A stretch of 50,415 nucleotides of DNA, from NCBI GenBank assembly GCA_948471205.1, contig CAOKRT010000011.1, positions 1 to 50,415 on the forward strand, written 5' to 3'. A program made the position numbers and the translations under genes. The DNA comes from an uncultured Oscillospiraceae bacterium. GTDB taxonomy: Bacteria; Bacillota; Clostridia; Oscillospirales; Acutalibacteraceae. Position 1 is the stretch's first letter. The number at the start of each line of letters is the position of its first letter. The notes beneath the pieces are model-generated. The model ran no database searches, was not told the origin of the DNA, and was given only the letters and a program-made list of their open reading frames with translations. This document shows positions 8,618 to 18,945 of the stretch, one piece after another.

Positions 8618-9928
8618 TCAATATTCAATTTTAACTGGCATTCCGCCGTTTTCTCTTGATTTATCTGCAAGATAAACAGAAAGATGACCTGCAACCGAAT
8701 CGAAAATGGAAGTACAGGCAAGGCTCGGATTTTCATCTCTGATAAAGGAAACAAAATCATCGGCAAGGCGTTCATCGCCGCCTCCGTGACCGCCGTATGC
8801 GCCCACCATATCGCCTTTAACATTCAGGTCTACTACCTCAACATCGCATTCCTCATGATGTGCATTTGGAGACGGATTTATTTTTAAAACCGTGAATTTT
8901 GATTCTTCAAAATTTCCGAATATTTCACCCTTTGTACCGATTATATGTATATTCCTTCTTGGTTCGGCAGAGCCGCCGACCATATTGTGTGTTCCTGTTG
9001 CACCTGAAGCAAAATTAACAAGCACACTTTGGTGATCCACAACATCATTGTCACATTTATAAATACAGCGTGCATACGGGCTGTCACTTTTCATTAGATG
9101 AATCTTATCTTCAATTGTCGGATTTTCAATATGCTCCAATGCATCCCAGACATAAAAAGCCCATCTGTCCGGATGGTCAATATACAGTCTTTTTGTAGAA
9201 TAAACGCAGGTATCAACAAGCGGGCAGTCTTTCATACAAACAGTACCTGCACCTTTTGGGGCATTTTCAGGTTTAAACTGATATTTACTTCCGAAAGAAG
9301 AAATGGTTACAGGTTTTGTTTCGCTCATAAGCCACATCATTAAATCGATATCATGACAGCACTTTGCCAGCAACATTGTTGTATGGCATTTTTTTGAATT
9401 TGCCCATTTTCCTCTTATGTATGAAGTAGAAAGATGGTGATAGCTTACATGTTCGGTGGTCTGTATGTTTATAATTTCACCGATTTCGCCATTGGAAATT
9501 CTTTCCTTAATGCCGTAATAAAATGGCGTATATCTTAAAACATGGCAAATCATCACTTTGCTGTTGTTCTTTCTTGCACATTCAACAAGCGTACGCATTT
9601 CTGCTTCGTTAACGGCAAACGGCTTTTCAAGCAGCATGTCATAACCGACATTTAAAAGCGGCACAGCCGTTTCTATATGCTGTTCATCCATTGTGCCGTT
9701 AATAACTGCATCTGCCAATCTGCCTTTTTCGGCAAGCTGTTCGGCAGATTCAAAGCACATACTGCTTTCAAATCCAAAATAATCCATTGCTTTTTTTCTT
9801 CTTACAGGGTTAGGGTCTGCCACACCGACAATTTTCAACTTATCCGGATTGGTTTTTGCAAGCTCACTGTAAACAAAAGCTCTGTGACCGGCACCGACAA
9901 TAATGGCCGTAACAGGTTTTCTGCTCAT
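8618..9928 (-). CDS. Gfo/Idh/MocA-family oxidoreductase
   Basis: 436 residues. N-terminal Rossmann fold (TAIIVGAGHRAFVYSELA, then VGVADPNPVRR), the family EKPFAV motif near residue 100, and the C-terminal alpha/beta domain. These enzymes use NAD(P) to oxidise, reduce or epimerise sugars and inositols. An unusual cysteine-bearing stretch near residues 230-245 (CMKDCPLVDTC, CVYSTKRLY) could hold a metal; I know such Cys-rich inserts in some Gram-positive Gfo/Idh proteins but cannot assign a substrate. Start is the ATG after GAGG at the proper distance. It is a single-gene unit between sugar hydrolase genes and the ABC transporter. Confidence 0.87.
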   Translation of the reverse strand: MSRKPVTAIIVGAGHRAFVYSELAKTNPDKLKIVGVADPNPVRRKKAMDYFGFESSMCFESAEQLAEKGRLADAVINGTMDEQHIETAVPLLNVGYDMLLEKPFAVNEAEMRTLVECARKNNSKVMICHVLRYTPFYYGIKERISNGEIGEIINIQTTEHVSYHHLSTSYIRGKWANSKKCHTTMLLAKCCHDIDLMMWLMSETKPVTISSFGSKYQFKPENAPKGAGTVCMKDCPLVDTCVYSTKRLYIDHPDRWAFYVWDALEHIENPTIEDKIHLMKSDSPYARCIYKCDNDVVDHQSVLVNFASGATGTHNMVGGSAEPRRNIHIIGTKGEIFGNFEESKFTVLKINPSPNAHHEECDVEVVDLNVKGDMVGAYGGHGGGDERLADDFVSFIRDENPSLACTSIFDSVAGHLSVYLADKSRENGGMPVKIEY

Positions 9929-10039
9929 AAAATCAGCCTCGTTTCATAAAAAATTTTAATCATTATATATCACTTTTTTTCTGTTTTCAACAAATTAATA
10001 AAAAATTAATAAATAATATAATTTTTCTTATTATTGGTA

Positions 10040-10069
10040 TTGATTTATTACTGTGATGGATATTATAAT
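10040..10069 (+). promoter_or_regulatory. Promoter of the ABC transporter block
   Basis: TTGATT at 10040-10045 and TATAAT at 10064-10069, spacer 18 bp, about 40 bp before the first ABC gene. Confidence 0.6.
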
Positions 10070-10111
10070 CTAAAATAATAAATTATAATAATATGCAGAA
10101 TTTGGTGAATT

Positions 10112-11836
10112 ATGAAGAAATTACTTATTTATTTGAAGGATTATAAAAAAGAAAGTTTCCTTGCTCCGCTTTTCAAAATGCTTGAGGCCGCTTTCGAACT
10201 GATTGTTCCGCTGGTTGTTGCTTCCATTATAGACAACGGTATTGCCAACAATGATATTCCTTTTATTGTTTCCAGAAGCGGTATACTGATTGCACTTGCA
10301 GTTGTAGGTATGGTGGCTTCTATCACCGCTCAGTATTTTTCCGCCAAGGCTGCCACGGGTTTCGGAAAGGAGCTTCGTCACTCGGTTTTTGAAAAAATTC
10401 AGTCTCTTTCTTTTTCCGAACTGGATAAAATCGGTGCTTCCAGTCTTATTACAAGACTTACAAATGATTCCAATCAAGTTCAGAATGGCGTTAATCTTGT
10501 GTTAAGGCTGTTTTTAAGAAGTCCGTTTATTGTTTTCGGCGCAATGATTATGGCATTCACCGTTGATGTTAAATGTGCATTGGTTTTTGCCGGCGCTATT
10601 CCGCTATTGTCACTTGTGGTATTCGGCATCATGGCTTACACCATACCAAGATACAAAAAAGTTCAGAACAGTCTTGATGTTATCACCTTAAAAACCAGAG
10701 AAAATCTCAGCGGTGCACGTGTAATCAGAGCATTTACGCAGGAAAACAACGAAATTGAAGATTTTACGGAAAAAAACCATTTTCTTACACACCTTCAGAA
10801 AGCAGTCGGAAAAATATCCGCTCTAATGAATCCCGTAACATACACCATTATCAACATTGCCGTTATTCTTCTTATTTACAGCGGTGCAGTTCAGGTAAAT
10901 AACGGCAATCTGTCGCAGGGCGAAGTTGTTGCGCTTTATAATTACATGAGCCAGATTCTTGTAGAGCTTATTAAACTTGCCAATCTTATCATTACGGTTA
11001 CAAAAGCCATGGCCTGCGCATCAAGAATAGAGAATGTACTGAATCTTGAAAACTCGCTTGAACACAATTCCGATAATTCGGTAAAATCCGCAAACGCAGT
11101 TGATTTCAGAGAGGTTGATTTGCGTTACAAAGATGCTGCCGACAATTCTCTTGACAAAATAACCTTTACTGCCGAAAAAGGAAACATAATCGGTATAATC
11201 GGCGGCACCGGCAGCGGAAAAACAAGCCTTGTTTCTCTGATACCGCATTTTTATGATGCCACCGGCGGCGAAGTGCTTGTAAACGGCAGAAACGTCAAAT
11301 CCTATTCAGACAGTGCGTTAAGAAATAAAATAGGCTTTGTTCTCCAAAAGGCTGCACTTTTTAAAGGCACGGTAAGAGAAAATATGAAATGGGGAAATGA
11401 AAATGCCGATGACAATGAAATCATAGCTGCACTTTCAAAAGCGCAGGTACTTGAAACCGTCATGGATAAGGGCGGTCTTGATGCACAGATAGAACAAAAC
11501 GGCTCTAATCTTTCCGGCGGGCAGAAACAAAGACTGTCCGTTGCAAGAGCGCTTGTCAGAAAACCTGAAATTCTTATTCTTGATGACAGTTCTTCCGCGC
11601 TTGATTTTGCCACAGAAGCGGCTATGCGGCAGGAAATAATAAATCTTGATTATAAGCCGACTGTGTTCATTGTCAGCCAGCGTGCATCATCTGTAATGTG
11701 CGCCGATAAAATCATTGTTCTTGATGACGGAAAAATATGCGGCGCAGGAAAACATCAGGAGCTTCTTGCATCCTGCGCTGTTTATAAAGAAATATATGAT
11801 TCACAATTCGGAGAGGAGGATACCTGTGAAGAATAA
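10112..11836 (+). CDS. ABC exporter half-transporter with degenerate catalytic site
   Basis: 574 residues: six membrane helices (about 1-310) fused to an ATPase domain. Walker A GGTGSGKTS at about 364, signature LSGGQKQR at about 467, Walker B ILILDD at about 487. The residue after the Walker B aspartate is Asp where active ATPases have Glu, so its own site is degenerate, as in heterodimeric exporters such as BmrCD or TM287/288. The partner gene overlaps its end by 11 bp and has the normal Glu. Such pairs pump drugs, lipids or peptides; the cargo is not known. Confidence 0.9.
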   Translation: MKKLLIYLKDYKKESFLAPLFKMLEAAFELIVPLVVASIIDNGIANNDIPFIVSRSGILIALAVVGMVASITAQYFSAKAATGFGKELRHSVFEKIQSLSFSELDKIGASSLITRLTNDSNQVQNGVNLVLRLFLRSPFIVFGAMIMAFTVDVKCALVFAGAIPLLSLVVFGIMAYTIPRYKKVQNSLDVITLKTRENLSGARVIRAFTQENNEIEDFTEKNHFLTHLQKAVGKISALMNPVTYTIINIAVILLIYSGAVQVNNGNLSQGEVVALYNYMSQILVELIKLANLIITVTKAMACASRIENVLNLENSLEHNSDNSVKSANAVDFREVDLRYKDAADNSLDKITFTAEKGNIIGIIGGTGSGKTSLVSLIPHFYDATGGEVLVNGRNVKSYSDSALRNKIGFVLQKAALFKGTVRENMKWGNENADDNEIIAALSKAQVLETVMDKGGLDAQIEQNGSNLSGGQKQRLSVARALVRKPEILILDDSSSALDFATEAAMRQEIINLDYKPTVFIVSQRASSVMCADKIIVLDDGKICGAGKHQELLASCAVYKEIYDSQFGEEDTCEE

Positions 11837-13586
11837 ATCCATTCTCAAAAAAGTATTTTCCTATATCGGAAAATACAAATATCTTCTTTTCATTTCACTG
11901 CTATTCGCCGTATTATCTGTGGCATTAACTTTATATGTACCGGTTCTTGTCGGCAATGCAATAGACTTTGTTATCGGAAAAGGCAATGTTGATTTTAACG
12001 CAATAACAAAAATTCTTATAAAAATTTTAATTATTGTTCTTGTTACTGCGCTTTTGCAGTGGGTTATGAATGTATGCAACAATAAAATTACTTTTAATGT
12101 TGTAAGGGATATGCGAAACCGGGCGTTCAAAAAAATTGAAACACTGCCGTTCAGCTACCTGGATTCTCATTCAAACGGTGATACCGTAAGCAAAGTTATA
12201 TCGGATGCAGATCAGCTTGCAGACGGTCTGCTTATGGGATTTACACAGCTTTTCACCGGTGTTGCCACAATCATCGGCACACTTTTCTTTATGATTTCAA
12301 TCAATATATGGATTACGCTTGTGGTTGTAGTTTTAACGCCGCTGTCCTTTTTTATTGCACGTTTTATTGCAAAGAAAACATATTCCATGTTCAGGCTTCA
12401 AAGTGAAACAAGAGGCGAACAGACAGCGTTTATTGATGAAATGGTTACAAACCAAAAAGTTATTGAAGCTTACGGTCACAAAAATCAGAATATTAAAAAG
12501 TTTGATGAAATTAACGAAAGACTTCGCAGATATTCGCTGCGTGCAACATTTTATTCATCCATTACAAATCCGGCAACAAGATTTGTAAACAGCATTGTTT
12601 ATGCGGCTGTTGCACTGTTCGGCGCAGTTCTTGCTGTTTCCGGCAGCACTGCCGCAGGCACAATCACAGTCGGTATACTCGCTTCCTTTCTTGCATATGC
12701 CAATCAGTATACAAAACCGTTTAATGAAATAAGCGGAGTAGTTACAGAACTTCAGAATGCTTTTGCATGTGCCGGAAGGCTTATTGAACTTATTGAAGAA
12801 ACAGAAGTAAAAGCTGATACAGAAGAAAATACAGTGCTTTCAGATGTAAAGGGCAATATTGCGCTTGATAATGTTTCGTTCAGCTATTCAAAAGATAAAA
12901 AGCTTATCACAAACCTGTCGCTGAATGTAAAACAGGGAATGAGAATTGCAATTGTTGGTCCGACCGGCTGCGGAAAAACCACACTTATCAATCTTCTGAT
13001 GAAGTTTTATGATATTGACTGCGGAACCATATCGGCAGACGGCATTGACTATGAAAATATAAATGTTAAATCTCTTCGAAGCGGCTTTGGAATGGTTTTG
13101 CAGGACACGTGGCTGAAAAGCGGCACTGTTTTTGAAAATATTTGCATGGGAAAACCAGAAGCTAAGCCCGAAGAAGCTGTTGAAGCTGCAAAAAAAGCAC
13201 ATGCGCATTCTTTTATTAAAAGACTTCCGAACGGATACGATACGGTTATAGGTGCTGACGGCGGCAATCTGTCGCAGGGGCAGAAACAGCTTCTGTGCAT
13301 TACAAGACTCATGCTTGTTAATCCGCCGATGCTCATACTTGATGAAGCCACATCAAGCATTGATACCCGTACAGAAATAAGAATTCAGAAAGCATTCAAT
13401 GCGCTTATGCAGGGAAAAACAACATTTATTGTTGCACACCGCCTGTCTACAATCAAAAATGCCGATTTGATTCTTGTTATGGATAAAGGAACTGTTGTGG
13501 AAACAGGTACACATAAAGAACTGCTTGACAAAAAAGGTTTTTATCATAATTTGTATTACAGCCAGTTCAGCGGTATAAAAGGATAA
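11826..13586 (+). CDS. ABC exporter half-transporter, catalytic partner
   Basis: 586 residues. I chose the GTG at 11826, 5 bp after GAGGAGGA and overlapping the previous gene, rather than an upstream in-frame start inside that gene. Membrane domain followed by an ATPase with Walker A GPTGCGKTT, signature LSQGQKQ (Gln in place of the second Gly of LSGGQ) and Walker B MLILDEATSSID with the catalytic Glu. Together with the preceding protein it forms one heterodimeric exporter with one full and one degenerate site. Stop is 18 bp before trkA, so the potassium genes may be in the same transcript. Confidence 0.92.
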   Translation: MKNKSILKKVFSYIGKYKYLLFISLLFAVLSVALTLYVPVLVGNAIDFVIGKGNVDFNAITKILIKILIIVLVTALLQWVMNVCNNKITFNVVRDMRNRAFKKIETLPFSYLDSHSNGDTVSKVISDADQLADGLLMGFTQLFTGVATIIGTLFFMISINIWITLVVVVLTPLSFFIARFIAKKTYSMFRLQSETRGEQTAFIDEMVTNQKVIEAYGHKNQNIKKFDEINERLRRYSLRATFYSSITNPATRFVNSIVYAAVALFGAVLAVSGSTAAGTITVGILASFLAYANQYTKPFNEISGVVTELQNAFACAGRLIELIEETEVKADTEENTVLSDVKGNIALDNVSFSYSKDKKLITNLSLNVKQGMRIAIVGPTGCGKTTLINLLMKFYDIDCGTISADGIDYENINVKSLRSGFGMVLQDTWLKSGTVFENICMGKPEAKPEEAVEAAKKAHAHSFIKRLPNGYDTVIGADGGNLSQGQKQLLCITRLMLVNPPMLILDEATSSIDTRTEIRIQKAFNALMQGKTTFIVAHRLSTIKNADLILVMDKGTVVETGTHKELLDKKGFYHNLYYSQFSGIKG

Positions 13587-13604
13587 TTAACGGAGGATTT
13601 TATT

Positions 13605-14966
13605 TTGGATATTATTATTGTAGGCTGCGGCAAACTGGGCACCTGCCTTGCAAAAAATTTATCGGAAGAAAATCATAACATCACTGTTTTTGACAAAAAC
13701 GAAAATCTTGTTAACGGCATTGTAGATAAATATGATGTTCAGGGTTATGTGGGCGGTGCAACCATAAAAAAAGATTTGGATGACGCAGGTGTCAAAAAAA
13801 CAGATCTTCTGATTGCAACAACGGCTTCCGATGAGAATAACATTTTGTCCTGTTTTATTGCACACAGAATGGGCGCCAAACATACCATTGCAAGAGTGCG
13901 CAATCCCGAATATATAAAACAAATTAATTTTATGCGTGGCGAACTCGGTATATCCGTTCTTATCAATCCGGATTTCAATGCCGCTCTTGAAATTATGAGA
14001 ATGATTCAGTTTCCCAATGCAATGAATGTGGAAACCTTTGCAGACGGGTTGGTTAATATAGCCGAAGTAAAAATAAAAGAGGACAGCCCGTTTGCTGACT
14101 GTAAGGTAGGCGCCATTTCATCTAAATTTAAAAACCGTATGCTGATTTGTGCTGTTGCAAGAGGAAATGATGTTTATATTCCAAACGGAGACTTTTTAAT
14201 TCATTCAAACGATAAAATTTATATTACCGGAAGTCATAAATATCTTGAATCCATTGTAAACAAATTTAATCCTTCTAAAAAATTTGCTTCCATTAAAGAC
14301 ATTATGATTATCGGCGGTTCGCGAATTGCCTTTTATCTTGCCGGCTTACTTGAAAATCAGAATAAAAATATTATTATTGTAGAAAAAAACATGCAGAAAT
14401 GCGAAGAATTTTCGGAACTGCTCAATTCTTCCACCATTATCTGCGGCGACGCCAACGATTATGATTTTATGCGGGAAGAAGGAATTGAAAATATGGATGC
14501 CGTTGTTACACTTACAAATAACGACGAGCTGAATATTATGTTTACCGCCTTTGCAGAATCCTGCAGCGTTCCGAAAAATATTACGAAAATAAACAATCCG
14601 AATCTTTCAATTCTTCTTGATAAATTTTCTTCGGACAGCCATATAAATGTAACAGATGTTGCAAGTGATGCCATCACACATTATATCAGGGCAAAAAAAC
14701 ATGTAAGCTCTGGAGAAATGAAAAGACTTTACAAGCTTGTAAGCGGCAAGGTTGAAGCCGCTGAATTTGTTGTTGATTCAAAAACCAAAAATCTGAATAA
14801 ATCCCTTCACGATATTTCCTTTAAGCCGGATGTGCTTATTGCATCTGTAAGCCGTAAGGGTAAAATCATTTTCCCGAAGGGCGATGACGTTATTGAAATA
14901 GGGGACAGAATTGTCATTGTTTCCAAAGAAAGAAAAATTGAAAAAATAAACGATATTTTTAATTAA
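13605..14966 (+). CDS. trkA: TrkA potassium uptake regulatory subunit
   Basis: 453 residues starting at TTG 13605, which follows GGAGG. Two tandem RCK units: Rossmann entries MDIIIVGCGKLGTCLAKNL at residue 1 and IMIIGGSRIAFYLAGLL at about 233, each followed by a RCK_C (TrkA-C) domain. It is the full-length double form, which binds NAD(H)/ATP on the cytoplasmic face and gates a TrkH channel. trkH follows after 29 bp, so the pair should work together. Confidence 0.93.
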   Translation: MDIIIVGCGKLGTCLAKNLSEENHNITVFDKNENLVNGIVDKYDVQGYVGGATIKKDLDDAGVKKTDLLIATTASDENNILSCFIAHRMGAKHTIARVRNPEYIKQINFMRGELGISVLINPDFNAALEIMRMIQFPNAMNVETFADGLVNIAEVKIKEDSPFADCKVGAISSKFKNRMLICAVARGNDVYIPNGDFLIHSNDKIYITGSHKYLESIVNKFNPSKKFASIKDIMIIGGSRIAFYLAGLLENQNKNIIIVEKNMQKCEEFSELLNSSTIICGDANDYDFMREEGIENMDAVVTLTNNDELNIMFTAFAESCSVPKNITKINNPNLSILLDKFSSDSHINVTDVASDAITHYIRAKKHVSSGEMKRLYKLVSGKVEAAEFVVDSKTKNLNKSLHDISFKPDVLIASVSRKGKIIFPKGDDVIEIGDRIVIVSKERKIEKINDIFN

Positions 14967-14995
14967 ACGATAAGAAAGAATTTTAAAGGTGTTTT

Positions 14996-16438
14996 ATGAA
15001 TTACAGAGCGGTAACTTATGTGCTTGGTAAAATTTTTTGCGTTATAGGCACTGTTATTCTCCTTCCGATATCGGTTTCGATATATTACAGTGAAAAATTA
15101 ACATTATCTTTTTTAATTCCGTCTGCATTATTGCTCTTTATAGGAATTTTGCTCATACTTTCAAAACCCGGGCGAAGAAGCATATATACAAAAGAAGGTC
15201 TTGTTATCTGCGGACTTTCGTGGATAATTATGTCTGTTTTCGGGGCGCTTCCTTTTGTTATCAGCGGTACAATTCCGAATTTTATAGATGCTTTTTTTGA
15301 AACCTGCTCCGGCTTTTCCACAACAGGCGCAACGATACTTACGGAAATTCAGTCCCTTCCGAAATCCATTCTGTTCTGGCGCTCCTTTACACATTGGATA
15401 GGCGGAATGGGCATTTTATCGTTTATGATTGCCATTATTCCGAAAAGCGAAAGCCATTCCATGTTTATTATGAAAGCAGAAGTGCCCGGTCCGAAAGCAG
15501 GAAAGGTTGTTTCAAAAATACAGGAAAGTGCAAGAATTCTTTATATAATTTATATTGTTATTACACTTACTGAAATCTTTTTACTCAGTTCCTTTACGGA
15601 AATGCGATTTTTTGATGCCGTGACCACCGCTTTTTCCACTGCCGGAACAGGCGGCTTCTCTGTTATGAATAATTCAATTCTCGGTTACAACAGTGCAACA
15701 GTGGAATGGATTATCATTGTTTTTATGTTCCTTTTCGGTGTTAATTTCAATTTGTATTTTTTAATTCTAATCAGAAGATTCACAAGTGTTTTTAAGGACG
15801 AGGAATTGTGGACATACATTGCAATTAATGTTACATCCATCGTACTTATTACTTTAAATATTGCCGGCAGCTATGACAGAATTACAGATGCCATACGTGA
15901 TGCTGCATTTAATGTAAATTCCATTATGAGCACCACCGGCTTCTGTACGGCGGATTTTGATAAATGGAATACTTTCAGCAGATTTGTGCTTGTGGCGCTA
16001 ATGTTTGTGGGTGCCTGCGTTTCCTCAACAGGGGGCGGCATGAAGGTAACACGAATTATTCTTTATTTTAAAGAAATGCACAATGATTTAAAAACGGCAT
16101 TAAGACCGAACGCCGTAACAAAAATCAGAATGAACGGAAATGTTGTTGAAAAGAAAATTATTCAGGATACAAACTCTTATCTTGTAGTATATCTTGGAAT
16201 TCTGTTTTTCTCTATACTGATTATTTCATTAAACGGCTTTGATTTTACTACAACGGTTACTTCTGTAATTACATGCCTTAATAATGTCGGTCCTGGGCTT
16301 GGAATGGTAGGACCAACCGGAAATTATGAATCATTCAGCTTGCTGTCCAAACTTGTTTTCTGTTTTGATATGCTCGCCGGAAGGCTTGAATTATTTCCGA
16401 TTCTGATTCTTTTCGCACCCAGAACATACAGAAAATAA
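14996..16438 (+). CDS. trkH: TrkH potassium channel/transporter subunit
   Basis: 480 residues, mostly membrane helices with four pore-loop motifs of the Trk/Ktr family: CSGFSTTGAT, then FSTAGTGGFS, STTGFCTAD and the last near NVGPGLG. HWIGGMGIL follows the first loop as in TrkH. It conducts potassium across the cell membrane and is gated by TrkA encoded just upstream. The AGCS symporter gene follows after 55 bp. Confidence 0.93.
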   Translation: MNYRAVTYVLGKIFCVIGTVILLPISVSIYYSEKLTLSFLIPSALLLFIGILLILSKPGRRSIYTKEGLVICGLSWIIMSVFGALPFVISGTIPNFIDAFFETCSGFSTTGATILTEIQSLPKSILFWRSFTHWIGGMGILSFMIAIIPKSESHSMFIMKAEVPGPKAGKVVSKIQESARILYIIYIVITLTEIFLLSSFTEMRFFDAVTTAFSTAGTGGFSVMNNSILGYNSATVEWIIIVFMFLFGVNFNLYFLILIRRFTSVFKDEELWTYIAINVTSIVLITLNIAGSYDRITDAIRDAAFNVNSIMSTTGFCTADFDKWNTFSRFVLVALMFVGACVSSTGGGMKVTRIILYFKEMHNDLKTALRPNAVTKIRMNGNVVEKKIIQDTNSYLVVYLGILFFSILIISLNGFDFTTTVTSVITCLNNVGPGLGMVGPTGNYESFSLLSKLVFCFDMLAGRLELFPILILFAPRTYRK

Positions 16439-16493
16439 TAATATTCTTTGTGCATATTTATATTATTAACAGAATTTTTATCGGAGTAATATT

Positions 16494-17888
16494 ATGGAAA
16501 AATTTAAAGAAATTTTAGCAAGCGCAGACAGCGTGGTCTGGGGTCCTGTTACACTTGCACTTCTTGTAGGCACAGGTGTTTTCCTTACATTCAAATTAAA
16601 ATTTATACCCTGGCGTATGCTTCCGGGTTCACTGAAAGCTGTTTTAAGCGCAGAATCAAGAAGAACCGACGGCGAAAACGGAGCTATTTCACCGTTTTCT
16701 GCGTTAATGACAACGCTTGCCGGCACAATCGGTACAGGAAATATAGTTGGTGTTGCCACTGCAATGGTAACAGGCGGACCGGGCGCATTGGTATGGATGT
16801 GGATTGCCGCCGCATTTGGCATTTCAACAAAGTATGCCGAATGTGCACTTGCAATAAAATACCGCTCCCTGAATGAAAAAGGGGAATTTTCAGGCGGTCC
16901 TATGTATACAATAAAAAATGCATTCAAAAATAAGGGCATAGCAGTTGTACTTTCGGTTGCATTTGCTGTATTTACCGTGGCTGCTTCATTCGGTATAGGC
17001 AATCTTTCACAGGCCAATTCTATTTCCACCGCAATTCTTGAAACATTTTCGCTTCCGTCTTGGATTACAGGCACTGCACTGGCATTGCTTACTGCTGTAA
17101 TTATTTTCGGCGGTATAAAGGCAATTTCAAAGGTTTCTTCTGTTCTTGTTCCCGTTATGGCAGTATTTTATATAGTTTGCGGTTTGATTGTAATAGGTGC
17201 TAATTATAAAAATATACCTTCGGGCGTACAGACTATTTTTTCGATGGCATTCGGCGGAAAAGCGGTTGCAGGCGGTGTTGCGGGCACAATTACGGCATCT
17301 GTTATGAACAGTATCCGATACGGCTTTGCAAGAGGTGTATTTTCCAATGAGGCCGGTCTTGGCTCTGCAGCAATTACAGCTTCGTCTGTTTCTACGGAAA
17401 ATCATGTGGAACAGGGATTTATCAGTATGTGCGGAACCTTTATTGATACAATTATTGTTTGCTCAATTACCGGTCTTGCCATTGCTTCTTCGGGTGTCTT
17501 GGGAACGGTTGACAGCAAGGGTGAATATATTCAGGGCGCAAATCTTACCATTTCCGCATTTTCTTCCGTGCTTGGAAAACCCGGTGCCGTGATGGTTACA
17601 ATCGGAATTATGCTGTTTGCGTTTTCAACCATCCTCGGCTGGGAATATCAAGGTGAAAAAGCGCTGGAATTTTTATTTAAAAAACCTTTTGTCTGCTATA
17701 TTTACAGAATTGTTTTTTCTGTTTTCGTTTTTGTCGGTTCTACGGTGGCGCTGGATATTGCATGGTCTTTCAGCGATATTGCAAACGGGCTTATGGCTAT
17801 TCCGAATTTAATTTCACTGCTTGCACTTTCAGGTGTTATCGCAAAAGACACAAAGGAATACAGAAAAAGGATGAAAGAAAACAAATAG
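16494..17888 (+). CDS. AGCS-family sodium:alanine/glycine symporter
   Basis: 464 residues, about eleven membrane helices. The AGCS signature stretch GTIGTGNIVGVATAM and PGALVWMWIAA at about residues 78-105 and SVMNSIRYGFARGVFSNEAGLGSAA (broken: GFARGVFSNEAGLGSA) are clear. These transporters bring in alanine or glycine with sodium. It starts at ATG 16494 after CGGAG. Location between two potassium systems suggests shared control with ion balance, or simple co-location. Confidence 0.92.
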   Translation: MEKFKEILASADSVVWGPVTLALLVGTGVFLTFKLKFIPWRMLPGSLKAVLSAESRRTDGENGAISPFSALMTTLAGTIGTGNIVGVATAMVTGGPGALVWMWIAAAFGISTKYAECALAIKYRSLNEKGEFSGGPMYTIKNAFKNKGIAVVLSVAFAVFTVAASFGIGNLSQANSISTAILETFSLPSWITGTALALLTAVIIFGGIKAISKVSSVLVPVMAVFYIVCGLIVIGANYKNIPSGVQTIFSMAFGGKAVAGGVAGTITASVMNSIRYGFARGVFSNEAGLGSAAITASSVSTENHVEQGFISMCGTFIDTIIVCSITGLAIASSGVLGTVDSKGEYIQGANLTISAFSSVLGKPGAVMVTIGIMLFAFSTILGWEYQGEKALEFLFKKPFVCYIYRIVFSVFVFVGSTVALDIAWSFSDIANGLMAIPNLISLLALSGVIAKDTKEYRKRMKENK

Positions 17889-17919
17889 TCATTTCATTTT
17901 TACAGTTTTATTGTTTGTA

Positions 17920-17948
17920 TTGACATTTTCTATAAAAGAATATAAAAT
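17920..17948 (+). promoter_or_regulatory. Promoter before the zinc-ribbon/ktr genes
   Basis: TTGACA at 17920-17925, 17-bp spacer, TAAAAT at 17943-17948. It begins a separate transcript after the symporter gene. Confidence 0.6.
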
Positions 17949-17978
17949 ATTTTTATAATTATAAAAGGGGTGTTGCTG

Positions 17979-18914
17979 ATGGCTAATTGTCCTAACTGCG
18001 GCAAAAAACTGCCTTGGTGGTATTTTAAGGCAGAATGCAGTAAATGCGGTGTTTCCATTCCGAATTTTAATTGGATTGAACGCCTTGAAGAAGATAATAT
18101 TAACGCTGAAAAATCGTTTGAAGTTTTTTATAAAACAATCAACCGTATTAAATATTCTTTATTCGGAACAAAACTTCGAATTGCAAGACTTATATTAACC
18201 TTTTTACCTGCAGCAGCTTTTTTCCTGCCGTGGGCGTCGGTAAAATCCTCCTCAAACAGCTTTGAACTTGCTCTGTTTTCCTTTTCAGGCGGAAAATCCG
18301 TAATTGATGTTATTTCTCAGTTGTTCGGCAATTCTTCACTGCTGCTTGATAATATGAAATTTGAAAATTACAGTGGACCTGTAACGTTTATAACTGTTTC
18401 TGCAATTTTCTTTTTTCTGTCTGTTTTATTTATTGTATTTGCCTTTTTTCTTAACATAATTAAATGCGCAAAACCAAAAACAAAATCAACGGTTGTGTTT
18501 GATATTATTGCAATTGCATGTTCGGTTGTATCTGTAATTTTGTTTTCATCAGCCACATCTTTGGGTACTGATTTTACCGCTTTTTCCGTTGGTGATATTT
18601 CTGTTATTCAGACTTCGGGCGGCTTTGCATGGGGATATATTCCTGCACTAATTCTTTTCCTTGCCGCAACAGGAATTAATATAGCTGTTGCTGTTGCGCC
18701 GGCTAAAAGCGATGAAATGCTTGAAGCTGAAAGACTGACAAAACAGGAAACAAAAGAAGCCAAGGAAAAAGAAAATGAGCTGAAAAAACAGCGTGCACGC
18801 GAAGAGGCTGCAAAGGCTTATGAAGAAGAACAGAAAAATATAATTGCCGAAGCCAAAAAGAAAGTTGCCGAAAAAAAGGCAAAAGAAGATGCCAAAGCAA
18901 AAAAACATTCATAA
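17979..18914 (+). CDS. Zinc-ribbon membrane protein of unknown function
   Basis: 311 residues from ATG 17979, which follows AAAAGGGG. It opens with a zinc ribbon (CPNC at residues 4-7 and CSKC about 15 residues later), then four hydrophobic segments between residues about 65 and 240, then a 65-residue lysine/glutamate/alanine-rich helix likely to be coiled coil and cytoplasmic (KEKENELKKQRAREEAAKAY). I know no function. It lies directly before ktrB, so it may be expressed with that system. The alternating charges at the end could mediate self-assembly or nucleic-acid contact. Confidence 0.75.
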   Translation: MANCPNCGKKLPWWYFKAECSKCGVSIPNFNWIERLEEDNINAEKSFEVFYKTINRIKYSLFGTKLRIARLILTFLPAAAFFLPWASVKSSSNSFELALFSFSGGKSVIDVISQLFGNSSLLLDNMKFENYSGPVTFITVSAIFFFLSVLFIVFAFFLNIIKCAKPKTKSTVVFDIIAIACSVVSVILFSSATSLGTDFTAFSVGDISVIQTSGGFAWGYIPALILFLAATGINIAVAVAPAKSDEMLEAERLTKQETKEAKEKENELKKQRAREEAAKAYEEEQKNIIAEAKKKVAEKKAKEDAKAKKHS

Positions 18915-18945
18915 TCATTTATGAAAAAAAGAGATTGTGTTTATA

